Shown: one piece after another, positions 52,105 through 60,053 of the stretch
Position numbering within the stretch: position 1 is the first letter of the stretch
How the letters are laid out: each line of letters starts with the position of its first letter
NCBI RefSeq assembly: GCF_000737325.1
Contig: NZ_CP011125.1
Coordinates: 6,324,001 to 6,388,000, forward strand
DNA: 64,000 nt
Direction of reading: 5' to 3'
Source of the DNA: Sandaracinus amylolyticus
GTDB taxonomy: Bacteria > Myxococcota_A > Polyangia > Polyangiales > Sandaracinaceae
Program-made: the position numbers and the translations under genes
Notes under the pieces: model-generated
What the model was told of the DNA's origin: nothing
Database searches by the model: none
Seen by the model: only the letters and a program-made list of their open reading frames with translations

Positions 52105-53559
52105 ATGAGCAGCAGCGGTGGACGGAAGGGCGAGAGCTTCGCGGACCTCTTCGCGCGCGGAGACGTGCCGGTCGCGAAGCAGCGGCGCCTGTCGGTGGGT
52201 GAAGAGGTCGAGGGCGTGGTCGGTCACGTCGGGCCCGACTCGGTGTTCGTCGATCTCGACGACAAGCAGCAGGGCTACTTCGAGTCGATCGACCTGAAGG
52301 ACGCGCGCGGCGAGATGACCGTGAAGGTCGGCGATCGCGTGAAGGCGTGGGTCGTCGGGCTCGACGGCGGCCAGATCAAGCTCGGCAAGCGCTTCGGGCG
52401 CGACGTCGCGAGCACCGATCGCTTCCGCGCCGCGTTCGAGCAGGGCGCGCCGGTCGAGGGCAAGGTCACCGGCGTGAACAAGGGCGGCGCCGAGGTCGAT
52501 CTCGGCGGCATCCGCGGGTTCTGCCCGTTCTCGCAGCTCGACAACCAGTACGTGCAGGACCCGTCGACGTTCATCGGGCGCTCGCTCTCGTTCGTGATCA
52601 CGAAGCTCGACGACCGCGACGTGGTCCTCTCGCGCCGCCAGCTCCTCGAGCGCGAGGCGAAGGACGCGCGCGAGCGTGTGCTCGCGACGCTGGCGATCGG
52701 CAGCACCGTGAAGGGCCGCGTCTCGCAGCTGCGCGAGTTCGGCGCGTTCGTCGATCTCGGCGGCATCGAGGGCCTCATCCCGATGCGCGAGCTCTCGCAC
52801 GACCGCGTGAAGCCCGAGGACGTCGTGCAGCTCGGCGACGTCGTCGAGGTGCAGGTCAAGAACGTCGAGAAGAAGACCACCGACAAGGGCGAGAAGGTCG
52901 AGATCACGCTCTCGCTCAAGGCGCTCGCGGCCGATCCGTGGAGTGCGATCGAGGCGGTCGCGCCGGTCGGCAAGGTCGTCGCGGGCCAGGTGAGCCGGCT
53001 CGCGGAGTTCGGCGCGTTCGTGCGCATCGCGTCGGGCGTCGAGGGGCTCTTGCACGTGTCGGAGCTCGGCGCGCGCGTGCGTCGTCCCGAAGAGGCCGTG
53101 CAGATCGGGCAGTCGCTGCTGGTGCGCGTGCTCTCGGTCGACGTCGCGCGCAAGCGCATCGCGCTCGCGCCTGCGAGCGAGGGCGCGGCGGTGGGCGCCG
53201 AGGATCGCGGCGGCGCGGGCGTGATCGTCGGCTCGGTCGTGAAGGCGATCGTCGAGAAGGTCGAGAACTACGGCGTCGTCTGCCAGCTCGCGGGCACCAA
53301 GGGCCGCGCGGGCCGCGCGGTGATCCCGAACGCCGAGACGGGCACGCGCCTCGGGGCGGATCTCCGCAAGGAGTTCCCGGTCGGTCGCGAGGTCACGGCG
53401 AAGGTGATCGAGGCGAGCGACAACCGCACGCGCATCAGCATCAAGGCCGCGGTGGAGGACGCCGAGCGCGCGGACTTCGACTCGTTCCGCGCCAAGGGCG
53501 GCGGAAGCGGCATGGGCACGCTCGGCGATCTGCTGAAGAAGAAGCTCGGGAAGAGCTGA
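52105..53559 (+). CDS. S1-domain RNA-binding protein with five S1 modules (ribosomal protein S1 type)
   Basis: The 484-residue protein has five S1-like domains at about 32-92, 113-180, 196-275, 288-358 and 372-452. The third and fourth have the standard form (VSQLREFGAFVDLGGIEGLIPMREL; VSRLAEFGAFVRIASGVEGLLHVSEL); the others are more divergent. It ends GTLGDLLKKKLG, a tail seen in myxobacterial S1 proteins. It probably binds mRNA and aids translation. It could be the ribosomal S1 or a paralogue; the main S1 usually has six modules. ATG 52105 follows a weak ribosome site. A dispersed repeat follows the stop. Confidence 0.88.
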   Translation: MSSSGGRKGESFADLFARGDVPVAKQRRLSVGEEVEGVVGHVGPDSVFVDLDDKQQGYFESIDLKDARGEMTVKVGDRVKAWVVGLDGGQIKLGKRFGRDVASTDRFRAAFEQGAPVEGKVTGVNKGGAEVDLGGIRGFCPFSQLDNQYVQDPSTFIGRSLSFVITKLDDRDVVLSRRQLLEREAKDARERVLATLAIGSTVKGRVSQLREFGAFVDLGGIEGLIPMRELSHDRVKPEDVVQLGDVVEVQVKNVEKKTTDKGEKVEITLSLKALAADPWSAIEAVAPVGKVVAGQVSRLAEFGAFVRIASGVEGLLHVSELGARVRRPEEAVQIGQSLLVRVLSVDVARKRIALAPASEGAAVGAEDRGGAGVIVGSVVKAIVEKVENYGVVCQLAGTKGRAGRAVIPNAETGTRLGADLRKEFPVGREVTAKVIEASDNRTRISIKAAVEDAERADFDSFRAKGGGSGMGTLGDLLKKKLGKS

Positions 53560-53562
53560 GTC

Positions 53563-53648
53563 CTTGCCGGAGTGCTCGTCCCGCAGGTCCCGGACGGGAG
53601 CGCGCGGAGCGCGCGGACGGTAGGGACCCGCGGGCGAGCCGATTTTCG
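53563..53648 (+). repeat. dispersed intergenic repeat, copy B
   Basis: Three bp after the S1 stop, the sequence CTTGCCGGAGTGCTCG then CAGGTCCCGGACGGGAG then GCGGGCGAGCCGATTTT matches copy A at 45118. Copy B has an extra 25-bp insert (GCGCGCGGAGCGCGCGGACG) with its own short inverted repeat, so the two copies differ in their middle. Confidence 0.8.
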
Positions 53649-53698
53649 GCAGCGCCGGGAATTCGCCACGGCGCGGCGCCGGGACCAGAATTGGTCTC

Positions 53699-54025
53699 GT
53701 GCGCCGCGTTTCGTTCGTCCTCGCGCTCGTGATCGCATCCAGCGCGGGCTTCGCGCTCGCCCAGGCATCGAGCGTGGAAGTGCAGGGCTCGCGCCCCGAG
53801 TGCGTCGCGGTGCTCGCGGAAGCGCGCATGCAGGCGTTCGGCTGGGACCACTACGTGCGGCTGCGGAACGGATGCGCGCAGCCGATGACGTGCCGCGTGT
53901 CGACGAACGTGAACCCGACGCCGCAGTCGTTGCCGCTCGCGGTCGGCGAGACGCGAGAGACGCTGATGTGGCGCGGCTCGCCGGCGAGCACGTTCGTCGC
54001 GAACGTGGAGTGCGCCGCGCGCTAG
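53699..54025 (+). CDS. small secreted protein, unknown
   Basis: GTG 53699 opens a 108-residue frame with a signal peptide RRVSFVLALVIASSAGFALAQ. The mature part has four cysteines (RPECVAVL, NGCAQPMTCRVS, VECAAR) and beta strands (HYVRLRNGCAQ, ASTFVANVECA). A fold of two disulphides is likely. Its stop TAG is part of a 10-bp inverted repeat shared with the end of the convergent AAA gene. Confidence 0.72.
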   Translation: MRRVSFVLALVIASSAGFALAQASSVEVQGSRPECVAVLAEARMQAFGWDHYVRLRNGCAQPMTCRVSTNVNPTPQSLPLAVGETRETLMWRGSPASTFVANVECAAR

Positions 54026-54094
54026 AACGTCGCTCGGTTCGACGCCGTCGAGGACGCACGCCGCGATGGGCGCGAAAGCCGCAACGACGTTCTA
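54023..54094. other. 10-bp inverted repeat including both stop codons
   Basis: TAGAACGTCG at 54023 and CGACGTTCTA at 54085 are exact inverse copies. The left arm starts with the plus-strand stop of the small secreted gene; the right arm ends with the stop of the minus-strand AAA gene. The 52-bp loop separates the convergent genes. Confidence 0.6.
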
Positions 54095-55030
54095 GTCCCG
54101 GAGGATCTTCCAGCGCACGACGTCCCAGCGCAGGCGCGCGGCCTCGGCGGGACGATCCGCGAGGAGCGCCTCGAGCATCGGCTCGACCTCGAAGCGCCAA
54201 ACGTCTTCGATCTCGTCCGCGAGGTGCTCGCGCAGGAAGAACGAGACGCCGAGCGAGCGATCGGGATCGCGCACCAGCTGCTCGATGCGGTGCAGCACGC
54301 TCAGCAGGCCCTCGACCTCGAACCCAGTGCGCGCGTGAAAGCGCCGCAGCACCTCGAGGTCCGGCGTCACGCGCAGGTACGCGAAGCGCCGTCGCAGCAC
54401 GAGATCGCCGCCCGACCGCGCGCCGTCGGTCGACGACATCGTGCCGATGATCCGCACGTTCGACGGCAAGACGAACGGCGAGTCGCCCGCCGCGAGCGGC
54501 ATCGGCTCGCCGCGGTACTCGAGCAGATGCACGAGCTCACCGAGCACGCGCCCGACGTCCGCGCGATGCATCTCGTCGAGCACCAGCACGCAGCGCCCGC
54601 GCCGCTCGTACGCTTTCTCCGCGAACTGCAGGAAGCGACCGCGCATCAGCGGCCACTGCACGGTGCCGTCGGCGCGCGTGAGCGGGCGATAGCCCTGCAC
54701 GAAGTCCTCGTAGGTCGTGCTCGCGTGCAGCACGAGCTGCCGCGTGAAGCCGTCGCCGCCGCCGACGAGGTGACGCGCGAGCTCGCGCGCGAGGTAGCTC
54801 TTTCCGCAGCCCGGTGGGCCGTGGAGGATCGCTTGGCCCTTGCGCTCGATCGCGTCGACCCAGCGCCGAAGGAGCGCGGGGTCGCGCCCGGTCTTCTCGG
54901 CGACGCGCTCGATCGCGTGCACCGGCTGCAGGCGCCGGCCGGTGATCGCGTCCTCGCCGGCCCAGTCGGCGGCGGGCGCTCGGAGCTCGCCCTCGTCGTC
55001 CTCTTCGTCGTCGCGATGCGCGCCGCTCAT
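54092..55030 (-). CDS. McrB-like AAA ATPase without an McrC partner
   Basis: The 312-residue protein has an acidic N-terminus and an AAA_5-type ATPase domain: Walker A ILHGPPGCGKSYL (K77), the McrB-like ASTTYEDFVQGYRPL, Walker B CVLVLDEMHRAD, and the sensor segment VRIIGTMSSTDG. The GYRP-type strand and loop resemble the McrB/dynein-related branch. No DNA-binding domain is fused and no mcrC-like nuclease gene is next to it, so restriction activity cannot be claimed. It is convergent with the small secreted gene and divergent from the flippase-like gene. Confidence 0.85.
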   Translation of the reverse strand: MSGAHRDDEEDDEGELRAPAADWAGEDAITGRRLQPVHAIERVAEKTGRDPALLRRWVDAIERKGQAILHGPPGCGKSYLARELARHLVGGGDGFTRQLVLHASTTYEDFVQGYRPLTRADGTVQWPLMRGRFLQFAEKAYERRGRCVLVLDEMHRADVGRVLGELVHLLEYRGEPMPLAAGDSPFVLPSNVRIIGTMSSTDGARSGGDLVLRRRFAYLRVTPDLEVLRRFHARTGFEVEGLLSVLHRIEQLVRDPDRSLGVSFFLREHLADEIEDVWRFEVEPMLEALLADRPAEAARLRWDVVRWKILRD

Positions 55031-55120
55031 GCGACGAACATTGTCCTCGCGAGCGCCGAGCCGAGCAATCGACGCGACGCCCTCGACAGCGCGGCGCTCG
55101 GGCCCCACGCTGCCCGGCCG

Positions 55121-56092
55121 ATGGAGGCGGCCCCGAGACGCACGTCGCTCGCAGGCACGCTGATCCGCGTCGTCGTCGCGCTGGTGGGCTTCGGGGTGCT
55201 CGCGTGGACGGTCCACGACGCGGGCGCGGAGCGCATCGTCGAGATCCTCCCGCACGCAGCCGCGTGGCTTCCGCTCGCGCTGCTGCTCGAGGCCGTGCGC
55301 ATCGCGACCGACGCGTACGCGACGCGGCTCGTCCTCGGCGAGCGCGGCCGCGCGATCCCGTTCACGCGGCTCTACTTCGTGCAGCTCGCGGCACAAGGCG
55401 TGATGGGCGTCGTGCCCGCGGGGCGCAGCGCGAGCGAAGCGGCGAAGGCGACGCTGCTCTCGGCGTGGATCCCGCCGCAGGTCGCGATCGCGATGGGCAC
55501 GACGAACCAGGCCAACGTGCTCATCAGCTCGGCGGCGTTCTCGCTCTTCTGCATTCCGGGCGCGCTCGCGACGTCCTCGGACGCCGGGCTCGCGTGGGCG
55601 ATCTTCGCGCACTTCGTGGTGCTCATGGCGTCGGGCGTCGGGATGCGCGTCGCGGCGACGCACCCCGAGATCGAGCGCTTGCTCGCGCGTCGCTGGCCGA
55701 AGCTCGGCGAGAAGGCGCGGCTCTTCCACGAGGCATCGCGCGACATCCCCGTCGTCGCGCTCGGTCCCGTCGCGATGATGTTCACGGGCCGCGCGATCCA
55801 GATGGTTCAGTACGCGGTCCTCGCGCACGCGGTGGGCATCGACATCAGCGTGCTCGGTGCGCTCGCGGTGCAGGGCGTGAACCTCGTCGCCGCGGCGCTC
55901 GGCGTGTTCGTGCCGGGCCAGGTCGGCACCGCGGAGCTCGTGTTCCGGATGTCCGCCGAGGCGCTCGGCACGACGCCCGCCGCCGCGGTCTCGCTCGCGC
56001 TGCTCGCGCGCGTGCCGCAGCTGACGTTCATCGCGATCGGCCTGACCACGCTGATGCTCTGGCAGAGCCGGCGCCGCGCCGGCACCGCCTAG
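55121..56092 (+). CDS. flippase-like membrane protein (LPG_synthase_TM/UPF0104)
   Basis: The 323-residue protein has eight or so membrane helices. Landmarks of the lysylphosphatidylglycerol-synthase TM superfamily are LIRVVVALVGFGVLAWTVHD at the start, a middle VVPAGRSASEAAKATLLS and the late VNLVAAALGVFVPGQVGTAELVFRM, in which PGxxGxxE is the family signature. It may flip lipids or lipid-linked precursors. The ATG 55121 is chosen; a longer N-terminus is possible. It is divergent from the McrB-like gene. Confidence 0.87.
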   Translation: MEAAPRRTSLAGTLIRVVVALVGFGVLAWTVHDAGAERIVEILPHAAAWLPLALLLEAVRIATDAYATRLVLGERGRAIPFTRLYFVQLAAQGVMGVVPAGRSASEAAKATLLSAWIPPQVAIAMGTTNQANVLISSAAFSLFCIPGALATSSDAGLAWAIFAHFVVLMASGVGMRVAATHPEIERLLARRWPKLGEKARLFHEASRDIPVVALGPVAMMFTGRAIQMVQYAVLAHAVGIDISVLGALAVQGVNLVAAALGVFVPGQVGTAELVFRMSAEALGTTPAAAVSLALLARVPQLTFIAIGLTTLMLWQSRRRAGTA

Positions 56093-56120
56093 CGGGCGCG
56101 GCGCGCCGGCGGCGCGCGAC

Positions 56121-56552
56121 TCACCGCCGCATCGCGAGCTCGGCACGCGCGGCGAGCCGACCGAGGCCGGGCGCTGGGCTGCCGAGGGCACGCTCGACGT
56201 GCGCGATCGCGCTCTCGACGGCCGCGTGCGTCGAGCTGTCGTAGTGCGGCTTGCGGACCCAATCCAGCGCGGTCTGCGCGGCGCGCAGCGTCGCGGAGTC
56301 GCTGACGACGACGTTGATCGCGTCGCGGCGGATCGTCGCGCGCAGGTCGGCGAGGCGTCTCCGCACGAGCGCGCTCGGCATCGGCATGCCCGAGCGGATC
56401 AGCTGGAGCAGCACCGGCCGGACCCCAGGCGGGATCGTACGGTTCATCTCGTCGATCGCATCGGCGTACGCGATCCAGTCGGCGTCGGTTCCAGGCGGCG
56501 CGAGCCCCACCACCGCCAGACCGCGCTCCTGGTCGAAGTCGACGAAGAACAT
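56121..56552 (-). CDS. small STAS-like or SpoIIAA-like protein, unknown
   Basis: The ATG 56552 gives 143 residues with no signal peptide. Its pattern of strand-helix-strand (FFVDFDQERGLAVVGLAP, DWIAYADAIDEMNRT, RPVLLQLIRSG, INVVVSDSATLRAAQTALDWV) looks like SpoIIAA-like (STAS) proteins that bind small lipids or regulate other proteins. No firm family. It lies between the flippase-like gene and recQ, same strand as recQ and 62 bp after its stop. Confidence 0.7.
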   Translation of the reverse strand: MFFVDFDQERGLAVVGLAPPGTDADWIAYADAIDEMNRTIPPGVRPVLLQLIRSGMPMPSALVRRRLADLRATIRRDAINVVVSDSATLRAAQTALDWVRKPHYDSSTHAAVESAIAHVERALGSPAPGLGRLAARAELAMRR

Positions 56553-56614
56553 GTCCGCGAGTGTGCCCGAGCACGCGCGGCGCACGCCACTCGGGCGCCG
56601 CGACACGCTCCGGC

Positions 56615-58690
56615 TCAGCCGCCCTCGTCCAGCGCGGCGAGGAAGCGCTCGCCGTACGCCGCGATGCGCGCGGGGCCCATCCCGCGCACCTGCGCCATCT
56701 CGTCGATCGTCGTCGGTCGTCGCTCCGCGATCTCGACCAGCACGCGATCGTGGCAGACGACGTACGCCGGCACGTGCTGCTCCTTCGCGATCTCGAGCCG
56801 CACCGCGCGCAGCCGCTCGAACGCCGCTGCCGTCTTCGAGCTCAGCCCCGCGACCGCCGCCGTCGTGCGCGCGCTCCCGTCGCGCTCCACGCGCGTGCCG
56901 CCGCGCCCCTTCGGCGCCTTCGTCGTCTCGACCGGCGGAAGGAGCACGCGCACCGGCTCCTGCGCGCGCATCACCTTCGCGCCGAGCGCGCTGAGGTACG
57001 GCATCGGGAACTCGCTCGCCGTGATCTCGACGAGCCCCGCCGTGACCATCCGGCGCAGCAGCGAGATCAGCCACTCGCGCGAGTGACCCTTCAGGATCCC
57101 GAACGTGCTCAGCTCCGTGAACCCGAGCTTCTTCTGACGCTCGTCGCTCACGCCGTGCAGCATGTCGGCGACCGCGAGCATGCCCGCGCGACGCTGGGCG
57201 CGCGCCACGCCCGCGAGCGCCTTGCGCACGATCAGCGCCTCCTCCTCGCCGATCTTCCGCTCGCCCTCGCCCTCGCGCTCGAGGCGCTCGCACACGTCGC
57301 AGTGGCCGCAGCCACCGAGCAGCTCCTGCTCGTCCCCGAAGTACCGGAGGATGAAGTCGTGCCGGCAGCTGCCCGCCTCGACGTAGCGCAGCAGCTCGCG
57401 GAACAGGTTCCACTGGCGATCGCGCTCCGCGGGATCGACCTGCTGCCCGTCGCGACCGTGCTCGATCAGCCTCCGCCGCAGCCCGATGTCGTTCGACCCG
57501 CTCAGCAGGAGGCCCCACGCCGGCTGCCCGTCGCGCCCCGCACGGCCGACCTCCTGGTAGTACGCCTCGATCGAGCCCGGCGGCGCGACGTGCACGACGC
57601 ACCGGATGTCCGGGCGATCGATGCCCATGCCGAACGCGTTCGTCGCGACCACCACGTCGAGCTGACGCTTCGCGAAGGCCTCGCTCACCACGCTGCGCTG
57701 CTCGGGCTCGAGCCCCGCGTGGTACGCCGCGACGCGATACCCGCGCGCCGCGACCAGCCCCGCGACCTCCTCCGTCGACCTGCGCGTGCCCGCGTAGACG
57801 ATCGCCGCGCCCTTCGGCTCGCGCGGGCTGCCGAGCGCGTCGTCGATCGCGCGCATCATCCAGCTGCGCCGCGAGCTGCGCCCGTCGCACTCGATCGCCG
57901 ACAGGTGCAGGTTCGGGCGCGCGAACCCGCGCAGCACGACCTTGGTTTCCCCGTCCGGTAGGCCGAGCTTCTCGAGGATCTCCGCCCGGACCGCCGGCGT
58001 CGCCGTCGCGGTGCACGCGACCACGCGCGGCGGCGCGAGCGCGCGCAGCACCTCGCCGATGCGCAGGTAGTCGGGCCGGAAGTCGTGCCCCCACTGCGAG
58101 ATGCAGTGCGCCTCGTCGATCGCGACCAGCGGCGGGCGAAGCCGCGCGAGCTTCTCGACCACGCCCGGCGCGGCGAGCCGCTCCGGCGCGATGTAGACGA
58201 GCGCGAACTTCCCCGCGAACAGATCGCGCTCTCTCGCGCGCCGCTCGTCCGCATCGACCGTCGACGCCAGGTACGTCGCGGGGATGCCGCGATCGTTCAG
58301 GCTGCGGACCTGATCCTCCATCAGCGCGATCAGCGGCGAGATCACGATCGACGTGCCGCCGAGCACCGACGCGGGGAACTGGTAACAGAGCGACTTCCCG
58401 CCGCCCGTCGGCGCGAGCACCAAGCAGCGCCCGCTCCCGTGCAGGATCTCCGCGACCGCCTCGCGCTGCCACGGCCGAAAGCTCGGAAGGCCGAAGCGCT
58501 CGCTCAACTGGCGATCGAGGTCGTCGTCCCGGCCGCGCGCGGCATCGTCACGGCTGTGCTGCGTGCGCGCGTTCACGGCCGGGGCGGCTAGCACGACGGG
58601 CGGGTCGTGACCAGCATCGCGCCCTTCCGGCGCGGGCGCGGGATCGTCATCGGGATCGGCGAGAGGCACGAGGGCGAAGGCAGCTGTCAT
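56615..58690 (-). CDS. recQ: ATP-dependent DNA helicase RecQ
   Basis: RecQ unwinds DNA 3' to 5' in repair and recombination. The 691-residue protein has motif 0 (GLPSFRPWQREAV), Walker A APTGGGKSLCYQ (K99), DEAH-box AIDEAHCISQWGHDFRPDY, motif VI AYYQEVGRAGRDG and the RecQ zinc motif CRHDFILRYFG...CGHCDVC. The last 75 residues are an HRDC domain (RLEIAKEQHVPAYVVCHDRVL). The N-terminal 55 residues are an Asp/Pro-rich extension not found in E. coli RecQ; the true start might be further in. Its ATG overlaps on the opposite strand the ATG of the next gene (58689). Confidence 0.95.
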   Translation of the reverse strand: MTAAFALVPLADPDDDPAPAPEGRDAGHDPPVVLAAPAVNARTQHSRDDAARGRDDDLDRQLSERFGLPSFRPWQREAVAEILHGSGRCLVLAPTGGGKSLCYQFPASVLGGTSIVISPLIALMEDQVRSLNDRGIPATYLASTVDADERRARERDLFAGKFALVYIAPERLAAPGVVEKLARLRPPLVAIDEAHCISQWGHDFRPDYLRIGEVLRALAPPRVVACTATATPAVRAEILEKLGLPDGETKVVLRGFARPNLHLSAIECDGRSSRRSWMMRAIDDALGSPREPKGAAIVYAGTRRSTEEVAGLVAARGYRVAAYHAGLEPEQRSVVSEAFAKRQLDVVVATNAFGMGIDRPDIRCVVHVAPPGSIEAYYQEVGRAGRDGQPAWGLLLSGSNDIGLRRRLIEHGRDGQQVDPAERDRQWNLFRELLRYVEAGSCRHDFILRYFGDEQELLGGCGHCDVCERLEREGEGERKIGEEEALIVRKALAGVARAQRRAGMLAVADMLHGVSDERQKKLGFTELSTFGILKGHSREWLISLLRRMVTAGLVEITASEFPMPYLSALGAKVMRAQEPVRVLLPPVETTKAPKGRGGTRVERDGSARTTAAVAGLSSKTAAAFERLRAVRLEIAKEQHVPAYVVCHDRVLVEIAERRPTTIDEMAQVRGMGPARIAAYGERFLAALDEGG

Positions 58691-59294
58691 GACGAATGGC
58701 TCGGTCTCTGGGCATCATCGGCGCGTGGTGGTCGACGCGCTCTCTCCACGACTGACGGCACCCCTCCTCGCGATCGCGCTCACGCTCGCGATCGCCTCCG
58801 GCGCGTCCGCGCAGGACGACGCGCCGCCTCCACCCGTCGACGTCGCGCGCCCGTTCTTCGCGGGCGGCGGCATCGGCGTCGGCGTGCGGCTCGACGGCTT
58901 CGTGCCCGCCGCGTTCCGCATCGTCGAAGAGGTCGGGCTCCACCTCGACGGCGTGCCGGTCGGTCCCTTCGTCGCGCTCATGCTCGCGCAGGACGCCTCG
59001 TCGTACTTCTCGATGCAGATCGGCGTGCGCGTCGGCTGGGACCTCGAGCTGCTGCGGCGCCCTGACTTCTCGATCGTCGTCTCACCGAGCCTCGGCGTCG
59101 CGTTCGCGTTCGACGTCGGCACGCCCACCGGCGACTGGGCGTACTTCCTCGTGCAGCCCGCGCTCGGCGTCGGCGTGCTCCTCCTCGATCGCGTGCTCGC
59201 CATCTGGCTGCGCCCGATCGGGGTCGACGTCTACGTCGGCGAGCAGATCCACGGCGGCTGGGCCTCGGTGCTCGGCGCGTCGGTCGCGTTCTGA
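58689..59294 (+). CDS. small exported protein, possible outer-membrane type
   Basis: The 201-residue product has a signal peptide ending SGASAQ. The mature part is rich in alternating beta strands (PFFAGGGIGVGVRLDGFVP, YFSMQIGVRVGWDLELL, FSIVVSPSLGVAFAFDVG, FLVQPALGVGVLLLDRVLAIW), which suggests an eight-stranded barrel or an outer-membrane-like protein, ending with Phe. Starts at GTG 58725 or 58728 are also possible; the ATG at 58689 overlaps the recQ start. Confidence 0.72.
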   Translation: MTNGSVSGHHRRVVVDALSPRLTAPLLAIALTLAIASGASAQDDAPPPPVDVARPFFAGGGIGVGVRLDGFVPAAFRIVEEVGLHLDGVPVGPFVALMLAQDASSYFSMQIGVRVGWDLELLRRPDFSIVVSPSLGVAFAFDVGTPTGDWAYFLVQPALGVGVLLLDRVLAIWLRPIGVDVYVGEQIHGGWASVLGASVAF

Positions 59295-59316
59295 AGCGCG
59301 TTCCGAAACACGAACC

Positions 59317-60039
59317 GTGATAAGCACGCACCGCGTGACGAGCGCCTTCGATCACTTCACGTCCACCGCCGCGAGCTTCGTGCGCGGACAGTCCGGCGCG
59401 CGCGTCGGCGCGCTCGGTCCACGACCGCTCGAGCCCTTCCTCCTCTGGGAGTTCGAGGCGTGCCCGTTCTGTCGCAAGGTGCGCGAGGCCCTCTCGATCC
59501 TCGACCTCGACGCGCTCGTCTTCCCGTGCCCGCGCGGCGGCACACGCTTCCGCGACGAAGCGCGCGCCCGCGGCGGCAAGACGCAGTTCCCGTTCCTCGT
59601 CGATCCCAACGCCGACGATCGCGCGCTCTACGAGTCCGACGCGATCATCGCGTACCTCTTCGCGCGCTACGGGCACGGCCGCGCGCCGCGGCGCCTCACG
59701 CTCGGTCCGCTCACCCTCGCGACCTCCGCGCTCGCCTCCGGGCTGCGCCTCCCGCGCGGACGCGCCGCGCGCCCCAGCCGCGCGCCCGACGCACCGCTCG
59801 AGCTCTTCGCGCACGAGGCGTCCCCCGACGCGCGCCTCGTGCGCGAGGTCCTCTGCGAGCTCGAGCTCCCGCACCTCTCGCGCTCGTGCGCCGAGGGGAG
59901 CCCGACGCGCGACGCGCTGCGCACCCACCACGGCGACGTCGCCCTGCCCTTCCTGCACGACCCGAGCGCGGGCGTGTCGATCCACGGCGCGCGCGACGTG
60001 ATCGCGCACCTCGAGCGCACCTACGCGCTGCCCGCCTGA
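59317..60039 (+). CDS. double glutathione S-transferase N-terminal (thioredoxin-fold) protein
   Basis: From GTG 59317 the 240-residue product has two thioredoxin-like GST_N domains. The first (about 40-118) starts LWEFEACPFCRKVREALS with a CPFC motif and has the cis-Pro/ESDAIIAYL region. The second (about 160-240) reads LELFAHEASPDARLVREVLCELELP, lacks the CxxC pair, and ends VSIHGARDVIAHLERTY. No GST helical domain is present. The arrangement resembles GrxA/GST_N repeats in some bacterial 'glutathione S-transferase N-terminal' proteins. It likely acts on cytoplasmic thiols. Confidence 0.82.
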   Translation: MISTHRVTSAFDHFTSTAASFVRGQSGARVGALGPRPLEPFLLWEFEACPFCRKVREALSILDLDALVFPCPRGGTRFRDEARARGGKTQFPFLVDPNADDRALYESDAIIAYLFARYGHGRAPRRLTLGPLTLATSALASGLRLPRGRAARPSRAPDAPLELFAHEASPDARLVREVLCELELPHLSRSCAEGSPTRDALRTHHGDVALPFLHDPSAGVSIHGARDVIAHLERTYALPA

Positions 60040-60053
60040 GGAGATCCCGGACG

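Noticed and set aside
54092-55030. McrB-like ATPase read as part of a restriction or defence island.
   Set aside because: Neighbours are housekeeping-type (flippase-like, recQ, S1); no nuclease, methylase or mobile element is near.
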